A stretch of 28,280 nucleotides of DNA from JBBQER01 sp052148155 (GTDB lineage Bacteria; Actinomycetota; Acidimicrobiia; IMCC26256; PALSA-610): positions 1-28,280 of the forward strand of contig JBKQIY010000121.1 of the NCBI GenBank assembly GCA_052148155.1, read 5' to 3'. Positions 1 through 7,268 of the stretch are shown in pieces. The translations under genes were made by a program, and so were the position numbers. The notes under the pieces were generated by a model. That model saw only the letters and a list, made by a program, of their open reading frames with translations, had not been told where the DNA came from and did no database searches. Every line of letters starts with the position of its first letter. The stretch's first letter is position 1.

Positions 1-50
1 GCGATGGTGCACGCCTACCGGAGCGGCCGCCCGCGTGGTGGAATCTTCAT

Positions 51-557
51 ATGGACGTCGCTTCGCTACTCGCCGAACTGTACGGCCGCATCCCTCCATT
101 GGCCCGTAGCGTGATCGACGGTGCCGATCTCGCGACGCTCACGGAGTCGCCTTCGCCGGGAGCGAACTCGATCGCGTGGCTGGTGTGGCACGCGGCTCGC
201 GTGCAGGATCACCACGTTGCCGAGATCCTGGATTCGGATCAGGTCTGGATCGGCGACGGCTGGGCGGGCCGCTTCGGGCTCGGCCCGGACCCATCGAATA
301 CAGGGTACGGGCATGCTGCGCATGATGTCGCGGCGGTCCGACCGCAACACCCTGCGGTGCTGATCGAGTACTTGGACGCGGTCGATCGCCGCACCCGGAC
401 GTTGTTGGAAAGCCTCACGCCGGCCGCGCTCGATCGCATCGTGGACCGACGGTGGGATCCGCCGGTCACGCTCGGCGTGCGGCTCGTCAGCATCGCTGAT
501 GACAGTCTGCAACACCTGGGCCAGGCCGCATACCTACGGGGTCTTCTCGCAAGCTGA
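51..557 (+). CDS. DinB-like / DUF664 (mycothiol-dependent enzyme superfamily) protein
   Basis: A 168-residue protein of the DinB/DUF664 four-helix-bundle type. The N-terminal helix has the pattern IAWLVWHAARVQDHH (residues 41-55), with His47 followed by His54/His55. A C-terminal helix carries DDSLQHLGQ with His155. In this superfamily such histidines bind a divalent metal, and characterised members transfer or isomerise substrates with low-molecular-weight thiols such as mycothiol. The length is normal for the family. The ATG at 51 has a GGTGGA stretch about nine bases upstream. It is a single gene with no operon partner visible; the decayed cyclase fragment follows. The family assignment is good, but the substrate cannot be read from the sequence. 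Confidence 0.8.
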   Translation: MDVASLLAELYGRIPPLARSVIDGADLATLTESPSPGANSIAWLVWHAARVQDHHVAEILDSDQVWIGDGWAGRFGLGPDPSNTGYGHAAHDVAAVRPQHPAVLIEYLDAVDRRTRTLLESLTPAALDRIVDRRWDPPVTLGVRLVSIADDSLQHLGQAAYLRGLLAS

Positions 558-659
558 CACACCCGAGCCGCATTCCCAACGCCGATCGACGTCGATCGCA
601 GATGCCACCGAGCCGGCAGGATGATCGCTTCCGTCGGGAGCGGTTCGTGGCGTGCCGGA

Positions 660-897
660 GCCGCCGTCGGGACCGTCACCGTTTCTGTTCACAGATTTTG
701 GCGGTTGGACGCGTCGGTGGCAGGACGATCCGGTGGCGATGCGGGCGCTGTCTGCTGCGCACGGCGACATCTTGCGTCGACTGATCGGCAAGCACCCGTG
801 GGCAGGTGTTGAAGCACACGGGTGATGGGTTCGCCACCGCATTTGCTTAGGTGTCGGAGGCGACGATCGACGCGCAAGACCAGTTGCGGGATACCGC
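660..897 (+). pseudogene. Decayed class III adenylate/guanylate cyclase fragment
   Basis: Three reading frames joined in order give the start of a class III cyclase domain. Frame 1 reads VGTVT up to 680. After one extra base (681) the next frame reads FLFTDFGGWTRRWQDDP, then AMRALSAAHGDILRRLIGKH. After another extra base (805) the third frame reads VLKHTGDGFATAFA, a TAG stop at 848-850, then VSEATIDAQDQLRDTA. This matches the usual order TVTFLFTDIEGSTRLW ... VFKHTGDGFAAAF ... DAQ of actinobacterial cyclases. The metal-binding Asp of FTD and the Lys and Asp of KHTGDG are still readable. Two frameshifts plus an in-frame stop within 240 bp make a functional product unlikely. The rest of the domain is absent. 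Confidence 0.75.
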
Positions 898-940
898 TGG
901 CGCGGCGGCGAAGTCCGTGCCGGGGTTGGTGGGTTGTTGG

Positions 941-2464
941 TTAGCTGGCGGGGGCGACGAACTGGATCGGGGGTGATTGTTTTTCGCAGGCGGTCGTGTC
1001 GAGTGTTGCGTTGGGGTTTGCGAGGAACTGGCGGCGGAGTGTGCTGAGACACGGTGGTCCGTTGGCGAGGAGGTCGCTGCCCACGGTCGGGAAGATGACG
1101 GTTTGGACGTTGGAAAGCCCGCGGGCGATGGTGGGGATCCAGTTGGGGTTGCCGTCGGGTGAGAGGTCACCGCGGAAGAAGAGCGCGGGGACGTTGCTGA
1201 CGACGGGTTGCGACAGGATGGCCGACACGTCGGGGACGTTCCAGGCGTTGCACCATTGGGTCCACTGGGCGGTATCGGCTTGTACGAACTGCGGGAGCGT
1301 GTGCGCTTCGAGCGTTTCGCCTTGGACGTTCTGGGTGTTGATGTCGTACGCGCAGGTGTATGACGCGGAGGCACCCCAGGTCGCGTCCGCGTTCGGCGGC
1401 GGGGTGTCGTACTGGGCCGCTGCGGACGCGACGGTGGCGAGGGAGGCGCTCTGGTTGGTCGGGCCGAGCGCTTCGGGGATCAACGGGTACGCGCTCGGTT
1501 GGGAGAGCCCGTCTGCGAGCGCGTCGGCGGCGCGAGGGCCGTCTAGGAGAAGGCGTACGGCCGGCAGGTTCGACCCGTTCGGGTTCGCGGTGGTGAGGAG
1601 CGGGGGGTGCGCCGCAAGTTTCGCGACGTCGGTTTGGTCTGTTTGCGCAAGGTTGGGGTAGGCGTGCGCGCAAATGGGATCCGCGTCGCACAGGGCGACG
1701 AACCGGGCGAACGCGCCGGCGAGGTCACCGATCGGATCGGTCAGCAGGGTGGTGCCGGGCGGCGGCGGATTGTCGAGGGTGATGCTGCGTACCGCGGCTG
1801 GAGCTTGGCGCAGCACGTCAAAGACTTCGGCGTCGGCCTCCTCGAACGCGATGAAGTTCGCCTGGTGGATGTGCAACGCGTCCATCAAGTCGAGAAGATC
1901 GTGGGCGGCCGTGTCGTAGTTGTATTGGGCGGGGTCGATACCAGCGGCGACGAGCCGGGTTCGGCAGCGACGCATAGCGTCGGTGCTCCGGGCGAGTTCG
2001 GTCGGGTCGAGCGACGCAGATGCGAGGGCCGAGGTCAGCACGGGAGTCATCTCGGGACAGGTCAGTTCGGGATCGCTGTCGGCGAAGCCGCGCGTGGCGA
2101 CATGGATCAACTCGGAATGATCTCGCGCCAGGGAGCTTCCGAGGTTCTCGCAGCCGCACACGTCGATGGTCGGATCGATGGTCGGTCCGGCGAGGCGCGG
2201 CGGTGCGGTCGTCACGAGCAAGCTGACCTGCTTGCCGCCCGGGTCGCTGCGGTTCTGGGGGACGATGAGATGGCCGCACGTTGCATCCGACGCGACCGAC
2301 AGCACACTTGCCGGACACGGCACCGGCAGATAGTGCGGTGTGTAGTTCTTCGGCGCGCTGATCCCAGCCGGTGCGCTCACCGCGACGTGTGAGCTCGACG
2401 AACGGTTCAGCGCGATCCCGACGCCGACTGCGGCTGCCACCACAATCACCGCCACCCGCGGCAA
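941..2464 (-). CDS. TAP-like alpha/beta-hydrolase fold domain lacking its triad; C-terminal part of a frameshifted cyclase fusion
   Basis: This frame encodes one membrane helix (VAVIVVAAAVGVGIAL) followed by about 480 residues with the layout of actinobacterial tripeptidyl-aminopeptidase-like hydrolases. Scaffold matches include CPASVLSVASDATCGHLIVP, ATRGFADSDPELTCPE, FARFVALCDADPICAHAYP, SNVPALFFRGDLSP and a final LDTTAC. The catalytic positions are not conserved: the usual GxSYG elbow reads AFEEA, the acid-loop DPVTPP reads SPDGNP, and GHG reads GSD. The oxyanion GGPGG region is also absent, so it is probably a non-enzymatic extracytoplasmic domain. The first codon here is a TTG without a clear ribosome site. 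Sequence directly upstream in another frame (RRRWRLVVAA) completes the membrane segment, so the true gene begins with the cyclase at 3087 and is broken by a frameshift near 2455. Confidence 0.7.
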   Translation of the reverse strand: MPRVAVIVVAAAVGVGIALNRSSSSHVAVSAPAGISAPKNYTPHYLPVPCPASVLSVASDATCGHLIVPQNRSDPGGKQVSLLVTTAPPRLAGPTIDPTIDVCGCENLGSSLARDHSELIHVATRGFADSDPELTCPEMTPVLTSALASASLDPTELARSTDAMRRCRTRLVAAGIDPAQYNYDTAAHDLLDLMDALHIHQANFIAFEEADAEVFDVLRQAPAAVRSITLDNPPPPGTTLLTDPIGDLAGAFARFVALCDADPICAHAYPNLAQTDQTDVAKLAAHPPLLTTANPNGSNLPAVRLLLDGPRAADALADGLSQPSAYPLIPEALGPTNQSASLATVASAAAQYDTPPPNADATWGASASYTCAYDINTQNVQGETLEAHTLPQFVQADTAQWTQWCNAWNVPDVSAILSQPVVSNVPALFFRGDLSPDGNPNWIPTIARGLSNVQTVIFPTVGSDLLANGPPCLSTLRRQFLANPNATLDTTACEKQSPPIQFVAPAS

Positions 2465-2646
2465 CGACCAGCCGCCATCGCCGACGGCCCGGGCTCGCAG
2501 CAGTCGGATCCGCGCTCGTCTGTGCGGCCACGGTCGCCGGCGCGTCAGGAGCGGGAGGCGGTGGACGCGCGTCGAGCACCTGGTCGTCGATCACCTCGAC
2601 GGCCGATAGCGGTGCAGGGATCCCCTTGAGGGTGAGCGCGCCGATG

Positions 2647-3087
2647 TCACGAAACCGAAGCGCGCGGCGAGTACCGACCAGGGTGCGCACCACCGCGTTG
2701 GCGAGTCTGCCCGGGCGAGGCGGCGGCCTCAAGGCGCGCGGCCTCCACGATCGGCATCCCCGAATAGCCGTCGCCCTCCTGGGCGACCTCACCCGTGCTG
2801 ATACCGATCCGAAGTTGTGGTGGGTCGCGAGGGTCGAGCACCGCCGCCGCGCGGTGCATGGTGGTCGCGCACGCGACAGCGTCCGCGACACTGTCGGGGA
2901 ACACGATCATCAGCCCGTCGCCGGCACTCGCGATGTTCCGGCCGTTGTGCTCGGCGATCGCTTCGGCCAGCGCGGCCATGAACCGCCGACTGAACTCGTC
3001 GAAGGCGTCATCACCGAGACGGGCCCGCCGCTCCGTCGACGCCACCAGATCACAAAACAGGATCGTGACCACCTGTGTGCGCGCCAT
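2647..3087 (-). CDS. Class III nucleotidyl cyclase domain; N-terminal part of the same frameshifted fusion
   Basis: Starting at the ATG at 3087, with GAGGA about 11 bases upstream, the protein begins MARTQVVTILFCDLVAST, the classic metal-binding start of a class III cyclase catalytic domain. It continues through SAGDGLMIVFPD, LRIGISTGEV and MPIVEAARLEAAASPGQ. After that Gln (about 2710) the frame turns to nonsense. The expected continuation LANAVVRTLVG, then FRDIGALTLKGIPAPLSAVEV, is present one frame over and runs down to the membrane helix of the hydrolase-like part. The substrate-selecting Lys of the usual K-x-x-G-D motif is Ala here (ASAGD). The role would be cytoplasmic cNMP synthesis regulated by the extracytoplasmic domain, if the gene is intact in life. 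The indels may be real decay or assembly errors. Confidence 0.7.
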   Translation of the reverse strand: MARTQVVTILFCDLVASTERRARLGDDAFDEFSRRFMAALAEAIAEHNGRNIASAGDGLMIVFPDSVADAVACATTMHRAAAVLDPRDPPQLRIGISTGEVAQEGDGYSGMPIVEAARLEAAASPGQTRQRGGAHPGRYSPRASVS

Positions 3088-3488
3088 CAGCCCAGAATCC
3101 TCGCACACACCCACGAACGGCTTCAGTCACCGGGACATGACCCTCGAGATCGCCCAGTGCCAGCGTTATTCGTGACGGGCCGGCCGCGTCGATGTCGCAC
3201 GAGCGTGCGGGGCAGGCGCGCCCTTCGGTCGGTCTATCTCGGCGCACGCTTCCCGGTTGACGGGGCCGATGCGGACAGATCGTTGCCGGGTTGGAATGAC
3301 AGGCGTGTTCGTTGCCCGTCGGCAAGCGACGAGGAATCAACGACGCATGAAGAGAGTCGGTGGCGGCGTACGGTCGTTGGTGTCGCGGCGGGAGGCTGCT
3401 GCTCCCATTCCACAACGGAGCGTCGACCGTCGCCTCGTCGCGGGTGACGACGTGAGAGCTGACGGATTGGGCGGCGGGATCTTGCGAG
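3088..3488. other. Gene-free stretch upstream of the cyclase gene
   Basis: About 400 bases between the reverse-strand NIDO protein and the reverse-strand cyclase start. The frames that stay open here show Arg/Pro-rich shadow composition and no recognisable family. I could not identify a convincing promoter, riboswitch or terminator. It presumably carries the cyclase gene's leader. Confidence 0.4.
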
Positions 3489-5627
3489 TTAGCTCGGTTG
3501 GCGCGGGTCCAGTCGTCGTCGGCCGGGAAGGACGAGTCCGATTGCCGCGATGAAGACGGCGAGGAGAAAGGCGAACGGCCCGTGCGACGTCACAGTGTGC
3601 GTGGCGGAGATGAGGGTGGCATGGATCTTGCGGACAGTGCTGCGAGCCTTGACGGCCGTGCAGACGTCGCGACCTTTGCTGTGGGTGAGCTTGTAGCCTG
3701 GCTTGCACTTGGGCACGGTGGTGGTAGGGGTTGATCTCTGGTGCTTGCAGGCGCCGTGGCCCGCGCTTGTGCCTGGTTGGGCTAAGCCACCGTTCGTATT
3801 GCATCGCGGATCGCACGGGTTCTTGCTGTTGTACCCGGCGAGGGCGTGCACGTAGCCGCCGTCGGTCTTGCAGCCCGGAGTGATCGGGATTGTCGTTGTC
3901 GTGCTTGTCGTTGTCGACGTTGCTGTAATCGTGGGGGGTGGATCGACCGTGGTCGTGGTCGTGCTTGTCGTTGAGGGGCATATGACGCACTCGACCTCGG
4001 CACCGCAGGCGCTCATGGACGGTGCGTTGCCGGTGTCGCCGGAATAGACCACCTGCCAGTAGTAGGTCCCTGCCGTCGACAGCGACACCGGCGCGGACGA
4101 CGGGAGCACGCCCGGCATGGTGATGGGTTCGGGCGTGCCGGCGTCTACGAGGGTGGCGCAGTTGCTGTCGGAGTAGACGTTGTAGGTGACGGTCCCCGTC
4201 GCGGTGGACGCGTTCGTTCCAGTCAGCGTGGCCGTGTCGGTCACCGCCGTATTGGTGAGCACCGAGATCGCTGCGCCGTTCTGGTCCGCGCCGGACAAGG
4301 AGGTTGTCAGCTGGGTCGGGAGGGCTATCGGCGAGGACGGTCCGGTGACCGTCTCGACCTCCGCTCCGACACCGCAGCTGCTGTTGGACCCGTTGTTGGT
4401 GCCGTCGCCCGAATAGACCGTCTGCCAGTAGTACGTCCCCGCCGTCGACAGCGACAGCGGCGCGGACGACGGGAGCGCGCCCGGCGTGGTGATGGTTTCG
4501 GGCGTACCCGCGTTCAGCAGAGAGGCGCAGTTGCTGTCGGAGTAAACGTTGTAGGTGACGGTCCCCGTCGCGGTCGACGCGTTCGTTCCAGTCAGCGTGG
4601 CCGTGTCGGTCACCGCCGTGTTCGGGGGCACCGAGATCGTCGTGCCGATCTGGCCAGCACCGGACAACGAAGTTGACAGGGAGGTCGGCTGGGTGGGCGC
4701 CCCGTTATTGACGGTGAAGAGGTACCGTCCGAGCGTCGTGCTGTTGAGGTCGTTGTAGATCAAACCTGTTGTCGAGTTGGAGTCGAGGAAGGAGTTCGCA
4801 ACACCCGAACCGGGAAGGTTGAACGAGTCGCCGGCGGTGGTGGTGCCGTTCCCGTATCCGACGAACGCCGAGTCGCCTGCGGTGGTGGCGTTCTGACAAC
4901 TGGAATCGCCGCTGCTGGCGGTTCCGGTGTCCCACTGCATGCTGTTGTAGTTGAACTCCATGTCGAAGTCGTCGCCGAGCGTGCTGGTACCTCGGTCGGG
5001 GCGGTCGATCAGGATCAACTGGAAGTCGTCCAGCACGCTGCTGATCGAGTCGTAACAGCCGACGCCGGGCCAGTTGACCACGAAGACCTTTTGCCCATTC
5101 AGCGTTCCGGTACCGAAGTTGACGAGCGCGCTGCTCGTACCCCTCGTATCCACGTCGGCGAAGAACGGAGCGATGATCGGGCTCCCGAACGTCGTCAGGT
5201 CTGAGGGCGTGTATTCGGGGAGCGGTTCGCTGAAGGTGATGTTGCCGTTGTTGTTGATGTAGGCCGAGTTGAACTCTGCACCGAAAAAGTTGATGTTGAA
5301 GCCGATTGGATACAGCGTCGGTCCGCTCTCCCCATCCGGGCCGGGACACGCCGGTGAAGCATTGCCGCTCCCACCGCAGGGCCAGGTCCCGTCGTCGTTC
5401 GCGGGGAAGCTGACCGACACATAGTTGTTGATGGTGCTGGTGCTCGTTCCCGGACTCGCCGACGTGAGGATCACCGCGTTCGCGGCCGCCGACGCGGGCG
5501 AAGCCGTGACAAGTGAGATCGCCGGAGTGACGATCGCACCCATCAGGGCGACAACTCCAACGGCGCTCCCCACCTGTCGGACACGGCCGAGCAGGCGTGG
5601 CCGCGAACCACGAGCGAATCCCTGCAT
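3489..5627 (-). CDS. Secreted, C-terminally membrane-anchored NIDO-domain surface protein with two Ig-like repeats
   Basis: A 712-residue protein. The ATG at 5627 is preceded by GGGGAG at good spacing; the frame continues further upstream but without signal-peptide character. Residues 1-48 form a signal peptide ending ASPASAA. Residues of about 85-290 resemble a nidogen (NIDO) domain: NNNGNITFSEPLPEY, IIAPFFADVDTRG, then FQLILIDRPD and DFDMEFNYNSMQWDTG. Two near-identical modules of about 123 residues follow, each with DTATLTGTNASTATGTVTYNVYSDSNC and YYWQ-VYSGD, typical of bacterial Ig-like stalks. Next come a Thr/Pro-rich linker, a Cys-containing region (CKTDGGYVHA ... CDPRCNTNGG) and a C-terminal helix PFAFLLAVFIAAIGLVLPG followed by RRR. 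The likely role is adhesion or cell-surface structure. It is transcribed divergently from the AICAR transformylase gene. Confidence 0.75.
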   Translation of the reverse strand: MQGFARGSRPRLLGRVRQVGSAVGVVALMGAIVTPAISLVTASPASAAANAVILTSASPGTSTSTINNYVSVSFPANDDGTWPCGGSGNASPACPGPDGESGPTLYPIGFNINFFGAEFNSAYINNNGNITFSEPLPEYTPSDLTTFGSPIIAPFFADVDTRGTSSALVNFGTGTLNGQKVFVVNWPGVGCYDSISSVLDDFQLILIDRPDRGTSTLGDDFDMEFNYNSMQWDTGTASSGDSSCQNATTAGDSAFVGYGNGTTTAGDSFNLPGSGVANSFLDSNSTTGLIYNDLNSTTLGRYLFTVNNGAPTQPTSLSTSLSGAGQIGTTISVPPNTAVTDTATLTGTNASTATGTVTYNVYSDSNCASLLNAGTPETITTPGALPSSAPLSLSTAGTYYWQTVYSGDGTNNGSNSSCGVGAEVETVTGPSSPIALPTQLTTSLSGADQNGAAISVLTNTAVTDTATLTGTNASTATGTVTYNVYSDSNCATLVDAGTPEPITMPGVLPSSAPVSLSTAGTYYWQVVYSGDTGNAPSMSACGAEVECVICPSTTSTTTTTVDPPPTITATSTTTSTTTTIPITPGCKTDGGYVHALAGYNSKNPCDPRCNTNGGLAQPGTSAGHGACKHQRSTPTTTVPKCKPGYKLTHSKGRDVCTAVKARSTVRKIHATLISATHTVTSHGPFAFLLAVFIAAIGLVLPGRRRLDPRQPS
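4047..4689. repeat. Two tandem copies of a 369-bp module (Ig-like domain duplication)
   Basis: The segment around 4047-4320 recurs at an offset of exactly 369 bases (4416-4689). For example, GCCGTCGACAGCGACA lies near 4072 and at 4441, and a long stretch around ACGGTCCCCGTCGCGGT is present in both. The period is a multiple of three and corresponds to one 123-residue Ig-like module of the surface protein. The high nucleotide identity suggests recent duplication or gene conversion. Confidence 0.85.
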
Positions 5628-5790
5628 CCGACTCCCCGTTCCCCACTCAGTGTCGACGAACACCTTTGGTAACACCGCGATCGAAACGTCCGCAATACCC
5701 AAGGCACGGTGGCCGATCGGCGTTATTCGACTGCAGGCCCGGTGATCGAGCGCGGCAGCTTCTGCGGTTGTCCTTGATGCAGCCGTACGA

Positions 5791-5858
5791 TGGGGAAGCG
5801 ACTGGCGAAGGTGGAGTACCACCAGGGAGCTGAGCAACGGGGCCGTCCGCCTGGGTCC
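5791..5858 (+). promoter_or_regulatory. ZTP (pfl) riboswitch aptamer
   Basis: The leader of the AICAR transformylase gene carries the conserved pieces of the ZTP/pfl aptamer in order. GACTGGCG (5800-5807) is followed by a P2 hairpin GGTGG-AGTA-CCACC (5810-5823). Then come AGGGAGC (5824-5830) and a 3' part CCGCCTGGGT (5847-5856). GGCG at 5804-5807 can pair with CGCC at 5848-5851 as the known pseudoknot. GGGCC (5840-5844) pairs with GGTCC (5854-5858) as P3, with one G-U. Known members of the class sense ZMP/ZTP, the phosphorylated AICAR intermediates, and control purine and one-carbon genes. The downstream gene consumes ZMP, which fits. P1 is weak as I can draw it. Confidence 0.9.
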
Positions 5859-5882
5859 TCATCGATTTGATCGAGGAGGACC
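5854..5882 (+). promoter_or_regulatory. Shine-Dalgarno-sequestering hairpin (riboswitch expression platform)
   Basis: GGTCCTC (5854-5860) pairs with GAGGACC (5876-5882). After one A-G mismatch, TCGAT (5862-5866) pairs with ATCGA (5870-5874) around a TTG triloop. This 12-bp hairpin buries the Shine-Dalgarno AGGAGG (5874-5879) that sits four bases before the GTG start. Its 5' arm begins with the same GGTCC that forms the 3' strand of aptamer helix P3, so the two structures exclude each other. The predicted outcome is translation ON when ZMP/ZTP is bound. Confidence 0.8.
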
Positions 5883-5883
5883 A

Positions 5884-7035
5884 GTGGACCTGCGATACGG
5901 CTCGAACCCTGACCAGTTGGCTCGCGCCTCGGTCGGTGCTGCAGGCGCTCCGGTGCGGGTCGTCGCGGGGCACCCGTCGTACATCAACGTGCTCGACGCG
6001 CTCGGTGCCTGGGAGCTGGTCCGGGAGGCCGCCGCGGTTCTTTCAGTTCCGGCGGCGACGACCTTCAAGCATGTCTCACCTGCTGGGGTTGCGACTGCCG
6101 GCGGCCTTGATGAAACGATGCGGAACACTTGGTCCCCGGATGGGGTCGACCTGTCTGACATCGCGACTGCATACATTCGGGCTCGAGACTGCGACCCGAA
6201 GTCCTCCTTCGGCGACATCGTTGCTGTCTCCGAGCCAGTCGACTACTCGCTCACTCAAGTGCTGCGTGGCGTCGTGTCCGACGGGATCATCGCACCCGGA
6301 TACGCGCCCGGAACCGCCGCGACGCTCGCCGCCAAGAAGAAGGGCCAATACCTCGTGCTGGAGGCGGACGCCACGTTCGAACCTCCAGCATGGGAAAGCA
6401 GAGAACTCGGCGGAGTTCGCCTCGAACAACAGCGACCGTCGACAAAGATCACTGCGTCGATCGTGCGGTCAGGGACGACGATGCCACTTCTGGACTCGAC
6501 GGTTTCGGATCTGATGCTTGCGATGGTGGCCGCCCGCCACACCCAGTCGAACAGCGTGACGTACGCGCGGGCCGGGATGGTCCTCGGTATCGGCGCCGGG
6601 CAGCAGTCCCGCGTCGACTGCACCAAGCTCGCTGGTGTCAAGGTCGACACATGGTGGCTCCGCAGGCATCCGAAGGTGCGGGCACTGCCGTTCATCGACG
6701 CGATCCGTCGTCAAGAACGCATCAACTGGGAGATCCGCTACATCGAAGGCGACATGGACCATCGCGAGCTCGAACGCTTCCGATCCGCGCTCAGCGACGA
6801 CGCGCCCGCGCTGCGACCGGACGACCGGCAAGGGTGGCTCGACCAACTCGACGACGTCGCGCTCGCATCCGACGGGTACATCCCGTTCCGGGACAACATC
6901 GATCAGGCCGCACGCCACGGAGTCCGCTACGTCGCGGACCCCGGCGGCTCCACCCGCAACGACGAAGTCGAAGCAGCCTGCACCGAACATGACATCGTCC
7001 TCACAACGACCGGGATCCGTCTCTTCCTCCACTGA
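5884..7035 (+). CDS. Stand-alone AICAR transformylase (phosphoribosylaminoimidazolecarboxamide formyltransferase)
   Basis: A 383-residue protein matching only the formyltransferase half of PurH. It transfers a formyl group from 10-formyl-tetrahydrofolate to AICAR (ZMP), the penultimate step of IMP synthesis, in the cytoplasm. It opens directly with LRYGSNPDQ and has the catalytic Lys-His pair in FKHVSPAG (Lys62, His63). It also has VSDGIIAPGY, the HTQSNSV substrate-binding stretch (219-225) and IGAGQQSR. The terminal block is PFRDNIDQAARHGVRYVADPGGS ending in IRLFLH. The N-terminal IMP cyclohydrolase (MGS-like) domain of bifunctional PurH is missing, so cyclisation must be done by another protein. 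The GTG start is fixed by AGGAGG four bases upstream and by the ZTP riboswitch in the leader. The gene is monocistronic as far as can be seen. Confidence 0.92.
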   Translation: MDLRYGSNPDQLARASVGAAGAPVRVVAGHPSYINVLDALGAWELVREAAAVLSVPAATTFKHVSPAGVATAGGLDETMRNTWSPDGVDLSDIATAYIRARDCDPKSSFGDIVAVSEPVDYSLTQVLRGVVSDGIIAPGYAPGTAATLAAKKKGQYLVLEADATFEPPAWESRELGGVRLEQQRPSTKITASIVRSGTTMPLLDSTVSDLMLAMVAARHTQSNSVTYARAGMVLGIGAGQQSRVDCTKLAGVKVDTWWLRRHPKVRALPFIDAIRRQERINWEIRYIEGDMDHRELERFRSALSDDAPALRPDDRQGWLDQLDDVALASDGYIPFRDNIDQAARHGVRYVADPGGSTRNDEVEAACTEHDIVLTTTGIRLFLH

Positions 7036-7051
7036 GCTGACCACCGCGCGT

Positions 7052-7078
7052 CGAGTTGGATTTGGTGGCTCCAACTCG
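7052..7078 (+). terminator. Hairpin between convergent genes, probable terminator
   Basis: A perfect 9-bp stem CGAGTTGGA (7052-7060) / TCCAACTCG (7070-7078) with a 9-base loop begins 16 bases after the transformylase stop codon. There is no T-tract, which is common for terminator-like hairpins in high-GC actinobacteria. It lies in the gap between two converging genes. Confidence 0.6.
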
Positions 7079-7268
7079 GTCGTCCGATCGGAGGCAGCCA
7101 GCGACACCTGGGTGGCGCCACCACCGCAGGCATGTTGGGGCAACGGCCCCGGCGTTCGTTCGAGGCTCGCTCAACGTTGTAGCGAAGGTGGACGCGACGC
7201 CCCGCGAACGCTGCGTCAGTTCGGATGCGAACTCGCGTCCGTCTGCGGCGATGGCCGCTGCCGCGCGG

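Noticed and set aside
5763..5791. A -35/-10 promoter ending at TACGAT before the riboswitch
   Set aside because: No acceptable -35 at 16-18 bases, and the implied start would fall inside the aptamer.
5628..5837. Longer N-terminus for the NIDO surface protein
   Set aside because: The extra 70 residues lack signal-peptide character and would place the signal peptide internally; the ATG at 5627 has a good ribosome site.
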